Both the position numbers and the translations under genes were made by a program. From Thermaerobacter subterraneus DSM 13965 (GTDB taxonomy: Bacteria > Bacillota > Sulfobacillia > Thermaerobacterales > Thermaerobacteraceae), in contig NZ_JH976535.1 in NCBI RefSeq assembly GCF_000183545.2, positions 1,045,890 through 1,109,889 of the forward strand: a stretch of 64,000 bases of DNA, in the 5' to 3' direction. Shown here piece after piece: positions 30,811 to 40,262 of the stretch. The notes under the pieces are model-generated. The model saw nothing but the letters and a program-made list of their open reading frames with translations, was not told where the DNA came from and did no database searches. The number at the start of each line of letters is the position of its first letter. Positions within the stretch are counted from its first letter, which is position 1.

Positions 30811-32445
30811 GTGGCAGGCGAGGGTGAGGTGCGCGACAACGCAGGCGGTGCCGGGCATGGGCCTCAGGCCGGCGAGGATGCTGCCGGCGAGGCCCATTTC
30901 GTTGCCGAGCTCGACCGCTGGCTGGGCGAGCACCGCCAGGCCATGATCGAAGCCGTCCAGGCCCTCTGCCGCATCCGCAGCGTGCAGGACGAACCGGCCC
31001 CCGGCCAGCCCTTCGGGCCCGGGGTGGCCGAAGCGCTGGAGTGGATCCGCCGGCATGCCGAGGCCATGGGCTTCCGAACCCGGAACATCGACGGCTATGC
31101 CGTCGATGCCGAGATCGGCGAGGGGGAGGAGTGGATCGCCGTCCTCGGCCACGTGGACGTGGTGCCCGAAGGCACGGGCTGGACCTACCCGCCGTACGGG
31201 GCGGAGATCCACGACGGCCGCATCTACGCCCGTGGCGCCGTCGACGACAAGGGCCCCACGGTGGCGGCTCTCTATGCGCTGAAGGCCGTGGCCGATCTGG
31301 CCCTGGCCAGAGGCCGCCGGCCCGCCCGCCGCGCCCGCCTGGTGGTGGGTGGCAACGAAGAGTCGGGTTTCGAGTGCGTCAAGTACTACTTCGCCCGCGA
31401 GCCCCAGCCCGCCCTGGGCTTCAGCCCCGACGCCATGTTCCCGCTGGTCAACGCGGAGAAGGGGATCTGGACCTTCCGCCTCAGCCTGGAGCTGCCCGGT
31501 GAGGCCCAGGCCGCGGGCGCCGGCTGGCGCGCCCGCCTGCTCCGCCTGGAGGGCGGTACCCGGGTCAACGTGGTACCCGAACATGCCACAGCGGAACTGG
31601 TCGTCGAGGGTCCCGGGGCCCCCTCCCTGGACGAACTGGCCCGCCGCCTCCAGGACGGCGGCGGCCCGGGGCGGGCCCGCATCACGGCCCGGGTGGAGGG
31701 GGAACGGCTGGTGGTCGAGGCCCGCGGCGCCGCGGCCCATGCGATGCACCCGGAGAAGGGCATCAACGCCGTAGCCGGTCTGCTGAACGCCCTGGTGCGG
31801 GCGCTGGGGCCCGCCCTGCCGCGCTCGTCCGACCTGGCGTTCCTGGCCGGGGCGGGGGTGCGGACCGACGGCTCGGGCTTTGGGATCGCCGTGGCGGACC
31901 CGGTGTCGGGGCCGCTCACCGTCAACCTGGGCCTGATCCGGCTGGTGGGGGACGATCCGGCGCCAGGGGCGGCGAGCCTGCCCGGTGATCCGCCGGGGGA
32001 GGCGGCGCCCCAGGCCTCCCGGGGTGCCGTGCGGGCCGGGACGGCGGCTGCCATCCTCTACGCCGACTGCAACGTGCGCTACCCGGTCACGGCTTTGGCC
32101 CAGGAATTGGCCCGGCGCGTCGTGGCCGCCCTGGCGGGAACCGGCTGGCGGTTCGAATCCCGGGAGGACATGCCGCCCCACCACGTGCCCGAGGACAGCG
32201 AGATCGTGCGCCAGCTCCTGGCCGTCTACCGGGAGGAGGCGGAGGATCCCGCGGCCCGGCCCCTGGCCATCGGCGGCGGGACCTACGCCCGGGTGCTCAG
32301 GAACGGCGTGGCTTTCGGCCCCCTTTTCCCCGGACAGCGGGAACTGGCCCACGAGCCCGACGAGTACTGGAGCATCGATGACCTGGTGCGCTGCGTCCGG
32401 ATCTACGCCCGGGCCCTGTACCGCCTGATGTTTGCACCCCGCTGA
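30811..32445 (+). CDS. M20-family dipeptidase (PepV/Sapep-like)
   Basis: 544 aa from GTG 30811, eight bases after GGAAGGAG; the frame is open to a TTG overlapping the ATPase stop but that part has no family likeness. Metal ligands and catalytic residues appear in order: GHVDVVPEG (about 114), [10 protein letters not shown] (Asp bridging, about 149), GGNEESG (Glu-Glu, about 186), and HH near the C-terminus. The length fits the PepV group, which hydrolyses dipeptides with Zn. It lies downstream of the ABC transporter, consistent with using imported peptides or amino acids. A Gly/Pro-rich insert lies near 385-415. Confidence 0.9.
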   Translation: MAGEGEVRDNAGGAGHGPQAGEDAAGEAHFVAELDRWLGEHRQAMIEAVQALCRIRSVQDEPAPGQPFGPGVAEALEWIRRHAEAMGFRTRNIDGYAVDAEIGEGEEWIAVLGHVDVVPEGTGWTYPPYGAEIHDGRIYARGAVDDKGPTVAALYALKAVADLALARGRRPARRARLVVGGNEESGFECVKYYFAREPQPALGFSPDAMFPLVNAEKGIWTFRLSLELPGEAQAAGAGWRARLLRLEGGTRVNVVPEHATAELVVEGPGAPSLDELARRLQDGGGPGRARITARVEGERLVVEARGAAAHAMHPEKGINAVAGLLNALVRALGPALPRSSDLAFLAGAGVRTDGSGFGIAVADPVSGPLTVNLGLIRLVGDDPAPGAASLPGDPPGEAAPQASRGAVRAGTAAAILYADCNVRYPVTALAQELARRVVAALAGTGWRFESREDMPPHHVPEDSEIVRQLLAVYREEAEDPAARPLAIGGGTYARVLRNGVAFGPLFPGQRELAHEPDEYWSIDDLVRCVRIYARALYRLMFAPR

Positions 32446-32909
32446 CGCCGGCCCCGGGGCCGGGTTCGTCCCGGTCCCGGGCCTTGTGTGTCCAGGTCGC
32501 GGGCGGGGTTCGTCCGGAGCGCGAGAGGGCCGCAAGGTCCGGCCGGGGAGCGGCGTGACCGGGAGCAACTGGAGCGAACCGGGTTCGTCCGGAGTGCGAG
32601 CAGGCCGCAAGGGGTTGGGGGGTTGAGGCTGTCAGAGCTGGCGACCGGTACCGGCAACTGGTGGCGCCCGCCTCGTTGGATTGCCGGCCGCCTGCGGCGG
32701 GTGGCGAGCGTGGCTGCGCCGGGTGGGCCGCCTCGGGCGGCTTACCCGGCGCTTTTGTTCACATTCGCTGATTTGGACAATGCACGACAATTCGCGCCAA
32801 CATTCGGCAGGAAGTTGACCCATCCCTTGGAATTCTTTCCTGAAGCGTCATATCCCACAGGGGAGTTTTCAGCGTTTTTCGGGGGAGTTCCTGGGGGTGG
32901 GGGAACCCG
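32446..32909. other. 464-base non-coding gap with an imperfect direct repeat
   Basis: No gene is supported here; open frames have no ribosome site or family likeness. Two imperfect copies of a 32-33-base unit, 32505-32537 and 32581-32612, share GGGTTCGTCCGGAG and GGCCGCAAGG. The last 150 bases are richer in A/T and probably hold the promoter of the WYL regulator, but no convincing -35/-10 pair was found. Confidence 0.6.
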
Positions 32910-33908
32910 ATGCCGATGAACCGTGCCCAGCTCCACCGGCTGGTGCGCATCGTCGACGAGCTGCGGGCGAAACGCTATCCCAATGCCCGTACCCTGGCGG
33001 AGAAACTGGAGGTGACCTCCCGGACCATCCACCGCGACCTGGACGTGCTTCGCGACGACTGGCACGCTCCACTGGAGTTCGACCGGCGCCGCAACGGCTA
33101 TTACCTGGCGGATCCGGGTTGGCAGCCGCCGGTGGGCGCGGGGCTGGCCCGGCTGGGCGCCGGTGAGGCTCTGGCACTGGTTTTGAGCCTGCAGGCCCTG
33201 GAGGCGGTACGGGCCCACGGGCTGGAAGACGCCTTCCGGGCGCTTTTGCAACGGCTGCCCGAATTGCTGCCGGACCAGGTGACGGTCGACCTGGCGTCCC
33301 TGGCCCACCGGGTGTCCTTCTTCTTCGAGCCGGCCCGCGGCGACCCGGAGGCCGTGGGCGAGCGGCTGGGAGCCCTGCGGGCCGCCATCGAGGCGTGCCG
33401 GGTGGTCCGGCTGCGGTATTACACCGCCTCCCGGGACCAGGAGACCACGCGCCTGGTCGAACCGTACCACCTGCGGTACTACGACGGTGCCTGGTACGTG
33501 GCGGGGTTCTGCCGCTGGCGCCAGGACGTGCGGACCTTTGCCGTCGACCGGATCCGGGAGATCCAGGTGCTGGCGGAAACCTTCCCTCCTCCGACCCCCG
33601 ACCGCTTTTCCCCCGACGTCTACTTCGGCGAGGCCTGGCGCCTGCAGAGGGGCGCCGAGCGGCAGAAGGTGGTGGTGCGGTTCCATCCGCCCCAGGCACG
33701 TTACGTCCGGGGCCGGACCTGGCATCCCAGCCAGGAGTCCCGGGAAGAGCAGGACGGATCGCTGGTGCTATCCTTCCGGGTGCTCGGAACGGAAGAAATC
33801 ATGCGCTGGCTCTTGCAGTTTGGGGCTGGGGTCGAGGTGCTGGAACCCGCCTCCCTGCGGGAGGCCATGGTTGCGGAAGTCGAGGCCATGGCGCGCCTCT
33901 ACCGGTGA
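32910..33908 (+). CDS. HTH and WYL-domain transcriptional regulator
   Basis: 332 aa. An N-terminal winged helix-turn-helix of the HTH_11/DeoR type (LVRIVDELRAKRYPNARTLAEKLEVTSRTIHRDLDVL, about 9-45) and a WYL domain with VVRLRYYTASRDQETTRLVEPYHLRYYDGAWYVAGFCRWRQDVRTFAVDRI (about 163-220), then a C-terminal WCX extension. WYL proteins sense ligands, often nucleotides or nucleic acids, and frequently sit beside CRISPR-cas and other defence loci. It is the gene immediately upstream of cas6, with iterated motifs in the gap between, so it is the best candidate for cas control. ATG 32910 follows a G-rich site; ATG 32916 is possible. Confidence 0.9.
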   Translation: MPMNRAQLHRLVRIVDELRAKRYPNARTLAEKLEVTSRTIHRDLDVLRDDWHAPLEFDRRRNGYYLADPGWQPPVGAGLARLGAGEALALVLSLQALEAVRAHGLEDAFRALLQRLPELLPDQVTVDLASLAHRVSFFFEPARGDPEAVGERLGALRAAIEACRVVRLRYYTASRDQETTRLVEPYHLRYYDGAWYVAGFCRWRQDVRTFAVDRIREIQVLAETFPPPTPDRFSPDVYFGEAWRLQRGAERQKVVVRFHPPQARYVRGRTWHPSQESREEQDGSLVLSFRVLGTEEIMRWLLQFGAGVEVLEPASLREAMVAEVEAMARLYR

Positions 33909-34285
33909 GGGCGGCCCGGAGCGGCGGGATGGTGGCGGGCTGGCGGAGGGTCCGGAAACGGGTCCCCTCCAGGGCGCGGGTGGGGATGACACGTTTTGTC
34001 AGCCCGGATCCCTTACGTTTGAGTACGAAAGCACACGCAAAGCACACGCACTGAAAGCCCTCGCGATGAAAGCACACGGAGGGACCCAGGGTGGAGAGAT
34101 GACCACCCTAACGGCCGGGTCCGAAAGGAGGTGGCGCAGCCGGCCCGTACGGAGCCCGGTTGGACCAAACGGGGCCGCCGGGCCGGCACCAAGGGTTGAG
34201 GCAGTCCACGGGCCCGTGGGGCCGCCGGGTGAGGGGAAGCCGAGCGATGTCCCCAGCGGGGGGGAGCAGGGGGGAGTCATCATCC
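33909..34285. promoter_or_regulatory. 377-base upstream region of the cas operon with AAAGCACACG iterons
   Basis: AAAGCACACG occurs exactly at 34028, 34039 and 34069, and a variant AAAGCCCTCG at 34054; the last three are spaced exactly 15 bases apart. The block lies about 210-260 bases before cas6 and may bind a regulator, plausibly the WYL protein. An AAAGGAGG sequence near 34123 is not followed by a convincing start codon. No strong promoter was recognised. Confidence 0.5.
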
Positions 34286-35464
34286 ATGCGGGTCATCATG
34301 GAGTTGCGACCGGTTTCGGGCCAGCTGGTTTTGCCGTTGCAGTACAACAGCCTGCTTCAGGGGCTGGTCTACCACCTTCTCGAAGGCACCGATGTGGCGG
34401 AGTTCCTCCATGACCAGGGGTTCACCCGCGGCGCTCGCCGGTACAAGATGTTCACCTTCTCCCGGCTGGAGGGGCTGTACACCATCGAGCGGTCGCCCGG
34501 AGGGCCCGTTGGGCGCGGGAGCCGGAGCGGGCTGGGCGCGGGCGGCAGCCCGGATGGCAACGGCCCGCTTGGCAAGGGAGAAGCGGGCGGCACCGCCGGC
34601 ACCAGCGACGCCGCTGGCATCCTCGGTTCGTCCGGAAACGCCGGCAGGTCCGGCACCGGCTCCAACGGCGTTACCATCCCTGTTGGCACCGGCGGCACCA
34701 TGGGCCCGCACAAGGCCGGCGGCCCCGATCACGGTATCGGCACCGGCCCCAGCAACGGTACCGGCCTTCGCAGCGGCACCGGCTCCAACGGTTCGACCGG
34801 CAACAAGATGATCCGGTTTGCGGGGAGCGTCCGCCTTACGGTGAGCTCGCCCTACGCCCCGGTGGTCCATGCCCTGGCCTCCCGGGCCCTGCAGCTGGGT
34901 ACGCTCCGGCTTGGCAGCCAGCTGGTGGAAATCAAGTCGGTTCGCTTTGAAGAGCTGCCTTCCATCACCCCGCCCGTCACCCTGCGGGCGCGGACGCCCA
35001 TCACCGTGTACAGCACCGTGAACCGGCCCGACGGCAGCCGCTTTACGTACTTCTTCGAGCCACGCAGCGGGGAGTTCGAGCGGCTGGTGGCCGAGAATGT
35101 GGTGCGCAAGTGGGAGGCCTTCACCGGGCGCACCTACGAGGGGCCGGGCATTCAGATCCGCTGGCGGGGCGCCGCCCGCGGCCATGTGGCCCGGTTCCGC
35201 CACGGAATCATCAAAGGTTTTACAGGCATCTTCGAGGCCACCGGCGATCCCGCTTTGATCGCCCTGGGGCTGGAGGCCGGTTTTGGTTCGAAGAACGCTC
35301 AGGGATTTGGGCTCTGCGACGTACTGCCCCCGCGCGGGTGGCCCTTGCCCCACCGGGACGGGGGCCCCGCCACCACGATCGTCCCTGGCGGCCGGCCCGC
35401 CGCCAACGGCGAAGCCACCGTCGAGGCAGCGGCGGCCGGGGAGGCGGAACAGGTTGTTGATTGA
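34286..35464 (+). CDS. cas6: Cas6 endoribonuclease with a Gly-rich insertion
   Basis: 392 aa from ATG 34286 behind GGGGGGAG. The first RAMP fold (MRVIMELRPVSGQLVLPLQYNSLLQGLVYHLL) and the closing Gly-rich loop GFGSKNAQGFGLCDV (about 331-345) define Cas6. A catalytic His is plausible in the first 45 residues (YHLL or FLHDQG). Between the two ferredoxin-like halves, residues about 71-173 are a low-complexity Gly/Ser/Thr/Asn insert with no equivalent in ordinary Cas6, which is near 230-260 aa. Type I-C systems usually lack cas6 because Cas5c cuts the crRNA, so this one may serve the second array, whose repeat is of Cas6 type. Its base composition in the insert is GC-rich. Confidence 0.88.
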   Translation: MRVIMELRPVSGQLVLPLQYNSLLQGLVYHLLEGTDVAEFLHDQGFTRGARRYKMFTFSRLEGLYTIERSPGGPVGRGSRSGLGAGGSPDGNGPLGKGEAGGTAGTSDAAGILGSSGNAGRSGTGSNGVTIPVGTGGTMGPHKAGGPDHGIGTGPSNGTGLRSGTGSNGSTGNKMIRFAGSVRLTVSSPYAPVVHALASRALQLGTLRLGSQLVEIKSVRFEELPSITPPVTLRARTPITVYSTVNRPDGSRFTYFFEPRSGEFERLVAENVVRKWEAFTGRTYEGPGIQIRWRGAARGHVARFRHGIIKGFTGIFEATGDPALIALGLEAGFGSKNAQGFGLCDVLPPRGWPLPHRDGGPATTIVPGGRPAANGEATVEAAAAGEAEQVVD

Positions 35465-35541
35465 ACAAGCCAGCCACGCCTCATCAAGGCCGAAGTAATT
35501 CGCTGAACCGAGCACCGGATGCCGGCTGAGGGTGACATTTC

Positions 35542-37725
35542 ATGGAGGAAAGCCTGGCGTTTTACGCCCATTCTCCTGGTGCGACGGGTCAATGGCATCA
35601 ACTTGTGGAACACCTGCGTTCTGTTTCCAAGATGGCTCGTGCGTTTGCCGACGCGTTCGGAATGGGGGATATCGCGTACCTCTTAGGACTGTTGCATGAC
35701 CTGGGCAAGTTCAACCCCGAGTTCCAGCACTACTTGCGAGCTACGCACGAGGGGAGGGCCACTTCTTCGGTGCCCCATGCTGTATGGGGAGCCGCTCTGC
35801 TTTATGGTCTAGCCCGTATCCGCGGCGGCACCGACGTTTGGAAGGAACTCGCTCTTCCCATTCTTGGTCATCACGCCGGTCTGGAGGACGCGGGCGTCGC
35901 GGCTACCAAGCTCGATGCTTTCTGGCAGGAGCGCGGACCAGAGGTGGTAGAGGCTCAGAAGCGCCTCGCCGCGGCTGGCCTGCGGTTGCCAGTGCCCCGC
36001 GTGCCGGCCTTCACGACCTCCACGCAACGGGAGTTCGCCATCCGGATGGTTTTCTCGGCTCTGGTGGACGCGGACTACCTGGACACCGAGAGGCACTTCG
36101 AACCCGAGCAGGCCAGCCTGCGCGGTCGCGGACCCTCGCTCGAGACCCTGTGGCACCGGCTCGAGGCCGCACAGCGTAAGATCCTTGACGATTCGACGGT
36201 GGTGAATCGGATCCGCCGGGAGGTGTACGAGGCCTGTGTGCGGGCGGCATCTGGTCCGCCGGGCGTATATCGCCTGACGGTGCCTACGGGTGGTGGCAAG
36301 ACGCGCAGTGGTCTTGCGTTTGCCCTCCGGCACGCGCTGATTCACGACCTGCGTCGAGTGGTCGTGGCCATCCCGTATACGAGCATCATCGATCAGACGG
36401 CCCGGGTGTACCGCGAGATTCTAGGCGACGAAGCGGTACTCGAGCACCACTCGGCCTTGCAGGTGCCGGAGGAGGACGAACGACAAGATGAATCGGTCGT
36501 GCGGCACCGGTTGGCGACAGAGAACTGGGACGCGCCCATCGTCGTCACCACTACCGTCCAGATGCTGGAGAGTCTTTTTTCCAACAGACCGTCCAAGGTA
36601 CGCAAGATTCACCGCTTAAGCGGAGCAGTCATCGTCCTTGACGAGGTGCAGGCGTTGCCCCCCGAGCTTTTGCGCCCCACCCTCGATGTGCTGGGATGGC
36701 TGGCGACGCCGGTCGAGGAGGGGGGCTTCGGTTCGACGGTGGTGCTGAGCACCGCCACCCAACCCGCGCTGGAGGCAGTCTGCGGTTCCGAGCACCCGCA
36801 CCTGGCCCGGGCTATTGAGATCGTCCCCGACTTCCCAAAGCATTTTGCGTTGCTGAAGCGGGTGGAGTACGAGTGGCGTCCTGACGCCATAACGTGGGAT
36901 ACACTCGCCGGTGAGGTCGAGCAGCTGCATCAGGTTCTGGTGGTGCTCAACAGCCGACGGGACGCCTTCGCCCTGCTGTCCGCATTGGAAGACGTCCCGG
37001 ACGTGTTTCACCTGTCGACTCTGCTTTGCGGGGCGCATCGGAAGAGGGTTCTTGAAGAGGTCAAGCGGCGGCTCCGGCAAGGCGAGCCCGTCAGGCTGGT
37101 CAGCACGCAGGTCGTGGAGGCGGGTGTGGATCTCGATTTCCCCGTAGTGTATCGAGCCGTCGGACCGCTCGACCGGATCGTGCAGGCCGCGGGGCGGTGT
37201 AATCGCGAGGGCCGCCTGCCTTCGGGACCGGGCCGGGTGATCGTGTTCGAGCCCGCAGGAGGCAGGACTCCTTCGGGACCTTACAAAGTAGGCCTCGAGA
37301 AAGCCCGGTTGCTGCTCCGCCATCACCCTGTAAGCCATCTACACGATCCCGATCTATATCGCGAGTACTTCCGGCGCCTGTTCGCGGATGTCGACCTCGA
37401 CAAGAAGCGGATCCAGGAGTATCGCCAAGCGCTGAACTACCCGGAGGTCGCGCAGCGCTACCGTTTGATCGAGAGCGATACCGTGCCCGTCGTCGTCCCT
37501 TACATGGATGCCGCAGCGCAGCTCGAGGAGTTCTTGGCGCGGCCCGGTTACGTCGCTTGGCGTCGTCTGCAACCATATATCGTTAACCTGTTTGCGTATG
37601 AGGTGGCGACCAGGGGCGAGTGGCTCGAGAGGGTCGCCGATAGCCTGTACCTCTGGAAGGGCGCCTACGATGAACGTCTCGGCATGGTGGAGGGCTACGC
37701 CGATCCTGCGGACCTGATCGTGTAG
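35542..37725 (+). CDS. cas3: Cas3 HD nuclease-helicase (type I-C)
   Basis: 727 aa. The HD nuclease comes first: His24 in QLVEHLRSV and His52-Asp53 in LLGLLHDLGKFNPEF, then HH motifs in ILGHHAGLEDAG. The SF2 helicase has Walker A TVPTGGGKTRSGL (about 248), DEVQALPPE (about 366) in place of DEAH, STATQPAL, and motif VI in RIVQAAGRCNREG. Cas3 is recruited by target-bound Cascade and degrades the displaced strand. ATG 35542 lies after GAGGGTGA. The gene and those following are visibly less GC-rich than the flanks, in line with transfer as a cassette. Confidence 0.96.
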   Translation: MEESLAFYAHSPGATGQWHQLVEHLRSVSKMARAFADAFGMGDIAYLLGLLHDLGKFNPEFQHYLRATHEGRATSSVPHAVWGAALLYGLARIRGGTDVWKELALPILGHHAGLEDAGVAATKLDAFWQERGPEVVEAQKRLAAAGLRLPVPRVPAFTTSTQREFAIRMVFSALVDADYLDTERHFEPEQASLRGRGPSLETLWHRLEAAQRKILDDSTVVNRIRREVYEACVRAASGPPGVYRLTVPTGGGKTRSGLAFALRHALIHDLRRVVVAIPYTSIIDQTARVYREILGDEAVLEHHSALQVPEEDERQDESVVRHRLATENWDAPIVVTTTVQMLESLFSNRPSKVRKIHRLSGAVIVLDEVQALPPELLRPTLDVLGWLATPVEEGGFGSTVVLSTATQPALEAVCGSEHPHLARAIEIVPDFPKHFALLKRVEYEWRPDAITWDTLAGEVEQLHQVLVVLNSRRDAFALLSALEDVPDVFHLSTLLCGAHRKRVLEEVKRRLRQGEPVRLVSTQVVEAGVDLDFPVVYRAVGPLDRIVQAAGRCNREGRLPSGPGRVIVFEPAGGRTPSGPYKVGLEKARLLLRHHPVSHLHDPDLYREYFRRLFADVDLDKKRIQEYRQALNYPEVAQRYRLIESDTVPVVVPYMDAAAQLEEFLARPGYVAWRRLQPYIVNLFAYEVATRGEWLERVADSLYLWKGAYDERLGMVEGYADPADLIV

Positions 37726-37738
37726 GAGGGGATGCCGG

Positions 37739-38434
37739 TTGGGTTTCACCAGCAGCACGGTAAGGGTACGCGTGTGGGGCGAGTACGCCTGCTTCACGCG
37801 GCCCGAGTTCAAGGTCGAGCGCGTGAGTTACCCCGTCATGACCCCTAGTGCCGCGCGGGGTCTGCTCGAGGCGATCTTTTGGAAGCCGGAATTCAGGTAC
37901 GAGATTCGGCGCATCGGCGTGGTGAAACCTGGCAAACAAATGGTGATCTTGCGCAACGAGCTCGGGGAACGTCAGGGACGCAAGCCCTATTATGTTGAAG
38001 ATCATCGCCAGCAACGTTCCACGTTGCTGCTGAAGGACGTGGATTACATCATCGAGGCGGAGATGAAGTTGCGACCCCATGCTTCAGATCCGGTGATCAA
38101 GTACGTGGAGCAGTTCCAAAGGCGGGTCGAACGGGGACAGTACCACCACACGCCTTACCTAGGAACCCGCGAGTTCGCGGCGCACTTTGCCCCCGTCAAT
38201 GGCGAAGCACCGGCGCCGTTCAACCTGACCATCGGGACGATGCTGTTCGATATCGCCTTTGTCGAAGACCCGAACCGTGCCGAGCTTGAATTCAAGCGGC
38301 CCGGCAGGGCGGAACCGGTCAAGGGGTACGCTATGGCGCTGTTTTTCGAGGCGGAGGTGAAGCACGGGTGGCTTGCCATCCCTCGTGAGAGGTATCTCGA
38401 ACTCTACCGGTTGGAGGAGGGTCAGCGTGTTTGA
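37739..38434 (+). CDS. cas5c: Cas5c (Cas5d) crRNA-processing subunit
   Basis: 231 aa from a TTG at 37739, seven bases after GGAGGGG; the ATG at 37732 is out of frame. Type I-C features: VRVWGEYACFTRPEFKVERVSYPVMTPSAARGLLEAIFW and KPYYVEDHRQQRSTLLLKDVDYIIEAE, the latter holding the Tyr/Lys/His residues thought to cut the repeat. In type I-C this protein replaces Cas6: it cleaves at the 3' base of the repeat hairpin and remains on the 5' handle. It overlaps cas8c by eight bases. Confidence 0.95.
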   Translation: MGFTSSTVRVRVWGEYACFTRPEFKVERVSYPVMTPSAARGLLEAIFWKPEFRYEIRRIGVVKPGKQMVILRNELGERQGRKPYYVEDHRQQRSTLLLKDVDYIIEAEMKLRPHASDPVIKYVEQFQRRVERGQYHHTPYLGTREFAAHFAPVNGEAPAPFNLTIGTMLFDIAFVEDPNRAELEFKRPGRAEPVKGYAMALFFEAEVKHGWLAIPRERYLELYRLEEGQRV

Positions 38435-40262
38435 GGAGCTTGTTGTGTTGGGGCGGCATCTGGAGGAAGATGGCGTCCTCCTGCCGCCGGGGTTTCATGG
38501 AGACTACACCCAGCCGATCAAATGGATTGTCCATCTCTGGCCGGACCGCGTGTATCTGGAAGCGGCCGAAATATACGTACCACGGCCGTACGACGCGGGC
38601 CGTACGAGAGGAATCCGGGCGTACTTGCTGACAGACGAGGCGGCGTATGCGTTGGCTGTGAGTAAAGAGAAGGACGGCGGTGACGACAAGCGCGCCCGGG
38701 AAAAACATGCCGCCTTCCGCAAGTTGGTGGACGCGTTCCGCGCCTGGGACGGCCTGCAGGACCCGGCGTTGCGGGAAGTTTTGGAATGGCTATGCCGGGC
38801 GTTGGATGATGGCCTCGTTCACCAGGATCCGCGTTACCCACAGATCCTAGCAAAGGACTGGGTTTCGTTCGTACCCGAGGAGGGTCCGTTAAGAGGGCGT
38901 CACCTGTTTGAACATCCCGACGCCAAAGCCTTTTGGCTCGTGGAGCTCGAGCGGCGCACCGATGTGGGAGGGGCGAGCAAAAAGTTCCGCCTATCCGGTC
39001 AGTGCGCGGTCTGCGGTGACGTACGGCCTCTAGTGAAGCGGATCCCTCTGGGAGTCAAGCTGCCCGGGCTAAGGCCGATACCCCTGCACTCGCTCAACAG
39101 GGACGCCTTTACTTCGTTCTACGGCGGTGGCGGTACATCCAAGCGGTCGCACTTGAGCGTGTGCCTCCGATGTGGCGATACCGCCGCGCGCGCTTTCAAC
39201 CATCTCAGCACTTCGGACCAGCATCACCGGGAGCTGGTACGTGACGGCCAGAAACGCGAAGGTTTGGGCAACCAGATAGCCGTTTTCTGGTTGAAGGCGC
39301 CAGCACCGGTGCCGGTGCAGGTAGGCGACCGGGTAGTGGATGTAGCTGATCTGACAGAGGTCGACTGGGGTTCCATACTGATGGAGACCCACGCCTCGGA
39401 GTCGGCGCCGGAGCCGATGCCATCCCAGCTACTGGAATTGCTCAGAGTGCCGTGGAAGCCCTCAGACGCTGCGCTCCGGCTCGATGACTATGCGTTTTAC
39501 CTCGCTGTTGTGTCGCCTAACGTGGCGCGCGTCGCTCTCCGCGAATGGATCCAGGTTTCGCTGGAGGAGTTCAAGGAACACCTGCGCCGCTATCTGGAGG
39601 CTGTTCGCATTGTCTCACCCTTCGGTGATCCACCATGGCCCCTGGCCATCGGCAGCCTGATCGACGGGTTGGGGACGCAGAACCCGCAAATGGTACGCGG
39701 TCTGCTGCGCACCGCTTTCACCGGCACCCGGCCTCCCGCGGGCCTGTTGGTTCGAGGCGTTGCGGTCCTGCGCAATCCTCGCGTCCTGCAGGACCTGCGG
39801 GAGACCACACGCCTGCACGCGGTGGCGAGCGTCCTTAAACTCAGCCTGTGGTATGGAAAGGAGGGCGTAGAACGGATGAGCGCACTTGATACCACCTTGA
39901 ACAGCCCGGCCTACTTGTGCGGGCGGCTCCTGGCCATCCTTGAGGAGGCTCAGCTCCGGGCTGCCAATTTCAACTTGAACCGTACGCTGGTGGGCCGGTT
40001 CTACGGGGCGGCCTCGACGGCCCCGGCGGCAACATTCGGTGGATTACTTAGGCTGGCGACCACCGCCCATCTGCCGAAGACCGATCAGGAGTTAAACCGG
40101 CTTGTGGAAGAGGTGGCGGCCAGCCTCGACAAGGCGGGGGGTTTCCCCCGGACGCTGAGCCTAGTCGAACAGGCGGAGTTCGGTCTGGGGTTCTACCACC
40201 AGCGCGCCGCATTTCGGGACCAGCGCCGCAAAATCAAGGATGAAGGAGGCAGGGAGTGGTGA
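38427..40262 (+). CDS. cas8c: Cas8c (Csd1) large subunit of type I-C Cascade
   Basis: 611 aa from GTG 38427, seven bases after GGAGGAGG and overlapping the cas5c stop. The N-terminus (ELVVLGRHLEEDGVLLPPGF) and the central Csd1 features (CAVCGD, LSVCLRCGDTAARAFNHL, and LYNLGLYHQRA-like FGLGFYHQRAAF near the end) are typical of the family. It recognises the PAM and stabilises the R-loop. Two CxxC pairs (CAVCG and CLRCG) may bind zinc. The stop overlaps the cas7 start at TGATG. Confidence 0.95.
   Translation: MFEELVVLGRHLEEDGVLLPPGFHGDYTQPIKWIVHLWPDRVYLEAAEIYVPRPYDAGRTRGIRAYLLTDEAAYALAVSKEKDGGDDKRAREKHAAFRKLVDAFRAWDGLQDPALREVLEWLCRALDDGLVHQDPRYPQILAKDWVSFVPEEGPLRGRHLFEHPDAKAFWLVELERRTDVGGASKKFRLSGQCAVCGDVRPLVKRIPLGVKLPGLRPIPLHSLNRDAFTSFYGGGGTSKRSHLSVCLRCGDTAARAFNHLSTSDQHHRELVRDGQKREGLGNQIAVFWLKAPAPVPVQVGDRVVDVADLTEVDWGSILMETHASESAPEPMPSQLLELLRVPWKPSDAALRLDDYAFYLAVVSPNVARVALREWIQVSLEEFKEHLRRYLEAVRIVSPFGDPPWPLAIGSLIDGLGTQNPQMVRGLLRTAFTGTRPPAGLLVRGVAVLRNPRVLQDLRETTRLHAVASVLKLSLWYGKEGVERMSALDTTLNSPAYLCGRLLAILEEAQLRAANFNLNRTLVGRFYGAASTAPAATFGGLLRLATTAHLPKTDQELNRLVEEVAASLDKAGGFPRTLSLVEQAEFGLGFYHQRAAFRDQRRKIKDEGGREW

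Noticed and set aside
37732-37740. ATG at 37732 as start of cas5c
   Set aside because: It is out of frame with the Cas5c protein; TTG 37739 is in frame and at proper distance from GGAGGGG.
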